Positions 53,479-57,069 of a stretch of DNA of 57,069 nucleotides are shown in pieces. Position 1 is the first letter of the stretch. Each line of letters starts with the position of its first letter. Under the pieces are notes generated by a model, which worked only from the letters and a program-made list of their open reading frames with translations, was not told the origin of the DNA and made no database searches. The position numbers and the translations under genes are program-made. Where the stretch lies: positions 1 through 57,069 of the forward strand of contig VEMX01000016.1 of the NCBI GenBank assembly GCA_009711805.1, read 5' to 3'. This stretch comes from Balneolaceae bacterium (GTDB lineage: Bacteria > Bacteroidota > Rhodothermia > Balneolales > Balneolaceae).

Positions 53479-54354
53479 CTAACCTTGTTTGCGATAAATG
53501 CCCGTATCAGGCGTAAACTTTGGACGTGTCAGGTTGGCCTGAAATCCAAGGTCATGAAACGACTCATATGCATTAATTGCAACAAAATCCTGTTGAAAAA
53601 CACCAAAAACACTGGAACCGCTTCCACTCATTGAGGCATAGGCTGCTCCAAATTCGTAGAGTTGATCCTTCAGATTTCCCACTAAATTATGACGGGGAAA
53701 TACAGCGGTCTCAAGGTCATTCATCAGCAGGTACTGCCATTCGTCGGGATCTTCCCCGGTGAGTATTTTATCCAGAGAAAAGTCTGGTTCGGGATTGGGC
53801 TGGCAAAAACGATAAGCTTCTTCGGTGCTGCTTTCAATTTCCGGAAAAACGGTGACGATCCACGCATCCGGTTGTATATCCAACGGGCGGATATCTGTCC
53901 CGGTTCCGGTTCCTATACCGGGCTGCCCTTTGATGAAGAAAGGCACATCAGCCCCTATTTGGGCACCCAGTTCCAGCAGGTCTGCTTCATTAAGGCCAAG
54001 GTTGGCAATTTTGTTCATCATTCTGAGGGTAGTGGCGGCATTGCTACTGCCTCCTCCAAGCCCTGCACCTGCCGGGATATTCTTTATCACTTTAATGTAA
54101 TATTGGTCACGTAATCCGGCTTTCTTCTGCAATAATTTAACGGCTTGGGTAATCAGGTTGGAATCGCCTATGGGGATGCGTTCGTTCGTCATCTCCAGGT
54201 CCATCCTGGGAGCTGACTTTACCTCAAAACGATCGTTCCATTCCAGAAAACAAAAGCCCGTTTCAATCTTGTGATATCCGTTGGGAAGCCGTTCCAGCAC
54301 ATTAAGGCCAAGGTTAATTTTTGCATATGCATTAGAAATCCATAAGTCAGGCAT
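53479..54354 (-). CDS. ispE: 4-diphosphocytidyl-2-C-methyl-D-erythritol kinase
   Basis: A 291-residue GHMP kinase of the MEP isoprenoid pathway. The N-terminal AYAKINLGLNVLERLPNGYH holds Lys12, the GHMP glycine-rich loop PAGAGLGGGSSNAA is at 94-107, and GADVPFF holds Asp135, the expected catalytic pair. The C-terminal ASMSGSGSSVFGVF is the second GHMP motif. The start overlaps the preceding nucleotidyltransferase gene by eight bases, so the two are translationally coupled. Confidence 0.95.
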   Translation of the reverse strand: MPDLWISNAYAKINLGLNVLERLPNGYHKIETGFCFLEWNDRFEVKSAPRMDLEMTNERIPIGDSNLITQAVKLLQKKAGLRDQYYIKVIKNIPAGAGLGGGSSNAATTLRMMNKIANLGLNEADLLELGAQIGADVPFFIKGQPGIGTGTGTDIRPLDIQPDAWIVTVFPEIESSTEEAYRFCQPNPEPDFSLDKILTGEDPDEWQYLLMNDLETAVFPRHNLVGNLKDQLYEFGAAYASMSGSGSSVFGVFQQDFVAINAYESFHDLGFQANLTRPKFTPDTGIYRKQG

Positions 54355-55771
54355 TGTTCAGAAACTTGTCTTTATTATTCATCATGTATTCGAAAGCGGC
54401 ATCGTGTTCATTGGGAATTTCGCCGTTCAATATGGCCTCTTTTACCGCATCTTTAATATCGCCCACGGTTCGGGAGGGTTTAATGTTCAGGGCTTCCATA
54501 ATTTCATCTCCTGAAAGCGGATTCTTCCATTTACGCAGCCGGTCCTTTTCTTCTACTTCTTCAATTCTTTTTTCAACATAATCGAAGTTCTTGTTGTACT
54601 GATCTACTTTGGAGTCATTCTTACTGGTGATGTCGGCCCGGCAAAGCAGCATCAGGTCGTCAATGTCGTCCCCGGCTTCATAAATCAAACGGCGGATAGC
54701 ACTGTCAGAGACTTCTTCGGAGACCAGGGCAATAGGACGCAAATGAAGGCGCACTAGTTTTCTAACATATCGCATGCGTTCGTCAAGGGGTAATCCCAGG
54801 CGGCGAAATATTTTGGGCGTCCATTTGGCACCCAGGGCGTCGTGGCCATGGAATGTCCAGCCAACTTCTGGATGAAATCGCTGAGTGGGTGGTTTGGCAA
54901 TATCGTGCATAATAGCGGCCCATCGCAGCCAGAGGTCACCCCCCAGTTTTACCACATTGTCGAGCACTTTGAGGGTGTGCCAGAAATTATCTTTATGGCG
55001 GCGTCCATCTACTTCCTTCACTCCGTGCAGTTTATGCATTTCCGGGAAAAATTCCTCCAAAAGCCCGGTTTTAAACAACATAGTAAAACCCAGCGAAGGG
55101 TTGGGGCTCCGGATAATCTTATTCAGTTCTTCTATAATCCGTTCTTTGGATATAATGTTGATGCGTGAGGACATTTCAGTAATTGCTTCAAAAGTGTCTT
55201 CATATATGCGAAAATCAAGCTGGGAGGCAAAACGGATGGCCCGCATCATGCGCAGGGGGTCGTCACTAAAGGTTTGGTGAGGATCTACGGGCGTGCGAAT
55301 TAGTTTATTTTTGAGATCTTTCATCCCGTTAAAAGGATCGTTGAGTTCTCCGTAGTTTTCCTCGTTCAGCGACCACGACAAGGCGTTAATAGTGAGGTCG
55401 CGGCGCAGTTGGTCATCTTCGAGAGTGCCATCTTCAACAATTGGTTTACGGGAATTTCTGCGATAGCTTTCTTTGCGTGCCCCCACAAACTCGAGTTCCA
55501 GCTCTCCGGATTTGACCTGAGCGGTTCCAAACTGTTTATAAACGGCCAGAGAGGAGCCTTTAATGCGGCGGGATACTTCCTTTGCCAGGGAAATTCCAGA
55601 TCCAACTGTAACAAAATCGATGTCAATTGATCCTTTTTTTAGCCGGTTCAAATAATAGTCGCGAACATAGCCGCCTATTACATATACAGGCTTACCAAGG
55701 GATGCCGCAGCAGCACTAATAATGCGAAATGCTTTCTGATGTTCTTTTGGTATGTTGTCTATATCTTTCAA
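54347..55771 (-). CDS. CCA-adding-type tRNA nucleotidyltransferase with HD domain
   Basis: A 474-residue protein. The N-terminal polymerase-beta-like domain has VIGGYVRDYYL at 31-41 and the acidic pair Asp50 and Asp52 (SIDIDFV), followed by RRDLTINALSW at 123-133 and the ERxxxE-type segment ISKERIIEELNKII at 208-221. A C-terminal HD domain shows His289-Asp290 (IMHDIAKP). This arrangement fits bacterial CCA-adding enzymes or the closely related poly(A) polymerase. It probably repairs tRNA 3' ends. CCA versus A-adding specificity is not settled by sequence. Confidence 0.88.
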   Translation of the reverse strand: MKDIDNIPKEHQKAFRIISAAAASLGKPVYVIGGYVRDYYLNRLKKGSIDIDFVTVGSGISLAKEVSRRIKGSSLAVYKQFGTAQVKSGELELEFVGARKESYRRNSRKPIVEDGTLEDDQLRRDLTINALSWSLNEENYGELNDPFNGMKDLKNKLIRTPVDPHQTFSDDPLRMMRAIRFASQLDFRIYEDTFEAITEMSSRINIISKERIIEELNKIIRSPNPSLGFTMLFKTGLLEEFFPEMHKLHGVKEVDGRRHKDNFWHTLKVLDNVVKLGGDLWLRWAAIMHDIAKPPTQRFHPEVGWTFHGHDALGAKWTPKIFRRLGLPLDERMRYVRKLVRLHLRPIALVSEEVSDSAIRRLIYEAGDDIDDLMLLCRADITSKNDSKVDQYNKNFDYVEKRIEEVEEKDRLRKWKNPLSGDEIMEALNIKPSRTVGDIKDAVKEAILNGEIPNEHDAAFEYMMNNKDKFLNNA

Positions 55772-55885
55772 GGCTCCAAAGATAGGAATGTTAACAGTTG
55801 CTTTCAGACAGAAGCTGAGATATTTTTTACAGGGTATTTAGACAGCAAAGGTAAAGATCATAAACAATCATATAAAGAAAAGACC

Positions 55886-56281
55886 ATGCCTGAGAAGTGG
55901 ATAATTGCAACCAATGGGACAAAGTATGCGAGTGAAGCTGTAAAATATGCGGCGCATTTGTATAAAGAACTTAAAGCAAATCCTGAAATCAACATATTGG
56001 TAGTTGCTATTGACGAGAGTGGCAGTGATGGAGCTAAGGCTATTCTTGAAATGGCAAAATATACCTTTGAAGATATCGCAGGTACTGAACTTCCGCTCAC
56101 TGCGATGTTGGAGACAGGAGAGCCGGGTAAAGTAATTGCAGAACAGATGGAAAAACTAAAGGGAGATCATCTCTTTATTGGAGGGGCCGATTTTAAATGG
56201 GACATCAATGTCGACGGCCCGGGCGGGGTGAGTAATTACCTGATTGAAAATGTTTCCGGACGGATTACCCTTATTAAGTAA
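55886..56281 (+). CDS. universal stress protein family, UspA-like
   Basis: The start is ATG 55886 (131 residues, MPEKWIIATNGTKYASEAVKYA); a longer frame from 55739 overlaps the neighbouring gene and has no family support. The USP fold is seen: first strand WIIATNG, INILVVAIDESG, HLFIGGADFKW and a C-terminal glycine-rich segment (GPGGVSNYLIENVSGRITLI), where a GxxGxxx-type ATP site would lie. It is divergent from the nucleotidyltransferase gene. Stress protection is the family role; the ATP-binding status is uncertain. Confidence 0.8.
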   Translation: MPEKWIIATNGTKYASEAVKYAAHLYKELKANPEINILVVAIDESGSDGAKAILEMAKYTFEDIAGTELPLTAMLETGEPGKVIAEQMEKLKGDHLFIGGADFKWDINVDGPGGVSNYLIENVSGRITLIK

Positions 56282-56410
56282 GGGAATAGGTTTTTGTTTA
56301 AGTGAACATCATCTAAATGGATGATCTGTGATCTATATTTTTGTCAGGTAACTTCAGCTTCCCGTGAAAAGGCGAGAGATGGAGAAGTGGCCATCCTTAT
56401 GTAAAGGGAA

Positions 56411-56590
56411 GGATCTTCTCTTGATCTGCTTCGATTTGTAGTGTTTTAAGTTTATTACGGTCTGACGGCTACAGTCCGTCTGACCGATTAGTTGTACCTC
56501 CGGAAGTGTGCTCGTGAAATCCATGAGACGGCGTTGGAGCCGGCAGATGGAGGAGTATAATTGGGAATGAAAATTTATGCCCTTTTCCCC
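56411..56590. repeat. 180-bp direct repeat, unit 1, carrying a REP-like hairpin pair
   Basis: Nearly identical to 56671-56850, at a period of 260 bp. Inside, 56458-56486 forms an 11-bp hairpin (CGGTCTGACGG / CCGTCTGACCG, one T-T mismatch), and a weaker, related hairpin (GACGGC / GCCGGC-type) follows near 56527-56548. Two opposed hairpins per unit resemble a BIME. The 56282-56410 interval holds nothing recognisable. Confidence 0.85.
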
Positions 56591-56670
56591 GCCCCCTTCT
56601 GGCTGGGAGTCGGGAGCCAGGGGATACACTGTAATCAGAACGAGCTCCCGTGGGGATGTCTGCGGCAGAA

Positions 56671-56850
56671 GGATCTTCTCTCGACTTGCTTCGATTTGTA
56701 GTGTTTTAAGTTTATTACGGTCTGACGGCTACAGTCCGTCTGACCGATTAGTTATACCCCCGGAAGTGTGCTCGTGAAATCCATGAGACGGCGTTGGAGC
56801 CGGCAGATAGAGGAGTATAATTGGGGATGAAAATTTGTGCTCTTTTCCCC
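56671..56850. repeat. 180-bp direct repeat, unit 2
   Basis: Same content as unit 1 with a handful of substitutions; the main hairpin is at 56718-56746. The 80-bp spacer between units is not shared with the sequence after unit 2. Confidence 0.85.
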
Positions 56851-56947
56851 GATCCCATCGCCGAAGGCACCATACTTGAGAAAGGCGTTATCCAGGTTTA
56901 GCAAACCATATGTTGAAACCCGCTCTGATAATCATTACAGTACCCGA

Positions 56948-57069
56948 GTTCAAGTCATAAGTGCAACACGAAAAAATAACCCTGAGGGGATCCCCCCAGG
57001 GTTTTCGGCCAAGCGTGGTATATTCGTGTTATCATGCAAAAATACAACCAACTTGACCTACAAGATCGT
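56948..57069 (+). mobile_element. 5' end of an IS30-family insertion sequence (truncated by window edge)
   Basis: The inverted repeat GTTCAAGTCATAAGTGCAAC begins at 56948 and matches, in 18 of 22 positions, the reversed right end seen at the window start. ATG at 57034 opens a transposase beginning MQKYNQLDLQDR, the expected IS30 N-terminus, cut by the window after 12 codons. A terminator-like hairpin precedes it. Confidence 0.8.
56978..57005 (+). terminator. hairpin upstream of the IS30 transposase
   Basis: AACCCT-GA-GGGG and CCCC-CC-AGGGTT, followed by TTTT, within the IS30 left end. It could block outside transcription from entering the transposase gene, a common feature of insertion sequences. 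Confidence 0.65.

Overview
The window looks like chromosomal DNA of a Gram-negative bacterium of the Bacteroidota/Balneolota/Rhodothermota side of the tree; a member of the Balneolota is my best guess. The basis is gene content: paired DUF3857/transglutaminase-like envelope proteins, six-bladed beta-propeller lipoproteins, an HU-like/SPOR fusion next to an ExbB-ExbD-TonB set, a VPS10/BNR-repeat exoprotein, an Mrp ATPase without the CxxC motif, and many lipoboxes. There is no rRNA, tRNA or CRISPR array that I can see. The ends fall inside IS30-family elements: the first 127 bases are a transposase 3' end and the last ~120 bases an IS30 5' end.

Layout. 1-1260: IS30 end, a gene cut by it, a small hypothetical gene and an IS3 relic. 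1266-10315 (mostly minus): nitroreductase, membrane zinc-protease-like protein, an ECF sigma / anti-sigma / secreted-protein operon, DNA polymerase IV, membrane dipeptidase, and a plus-strand GlsB/YeaQ-type membrane protein. 10330-11900: an insertion made of an IS30 remnant and a DUF4258-type toxin-antitoxin pair, bracketed by a 62-bp repeat. 12020-21039 (plus): two small membrane proteins (one M15-peptidase-like), glutamate dehydrogenase, two DUF3857 proteins and a PutP-like symporter. 21782-23599 (minus): TRIC channel and Mrp. 23823-27464 (minus): a partly decayed duplicated cassette of beta-propeller lipoprotein plus thioredoxin-like protein with a cysteine-rich secreted peptide between the copies, then an IS256 element.

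29034-45491 (plus) is the conserved core: gcvT, comB, ftsK, a LolA-like gene and a YbhN-like flippase gene, then an envelope operon (outer-membrane barrel, short HU, HU-SPOR membrane protein, ExbB, ExbD, TonB, S41 peptidase, VPS10/BNR protein). 45787-50787 is accessory (AraC, VOC, SnoaL-like, MerR-TipAS with its own promoter, NmrA-like reductase). 50910-55771 (minus) holds glycogen phosphorylase, ispE and a CCA-adding-type nucleotidyltransferase, with a divergent UspA gene.

Intergenic DNA is rich in small repeats: a 169-bp MITE in two inverted copies (one with a perfect 8-bp target duplication), REP/BIME-like hairpins of several sequence families, and other short dispersed repeats. The most interesting coding region is the beta-propeller / Cys-rich peptide cassette, reminiscent of the Bacteroidota NVEALA-peptide neighbourhoods whose function is unknown.
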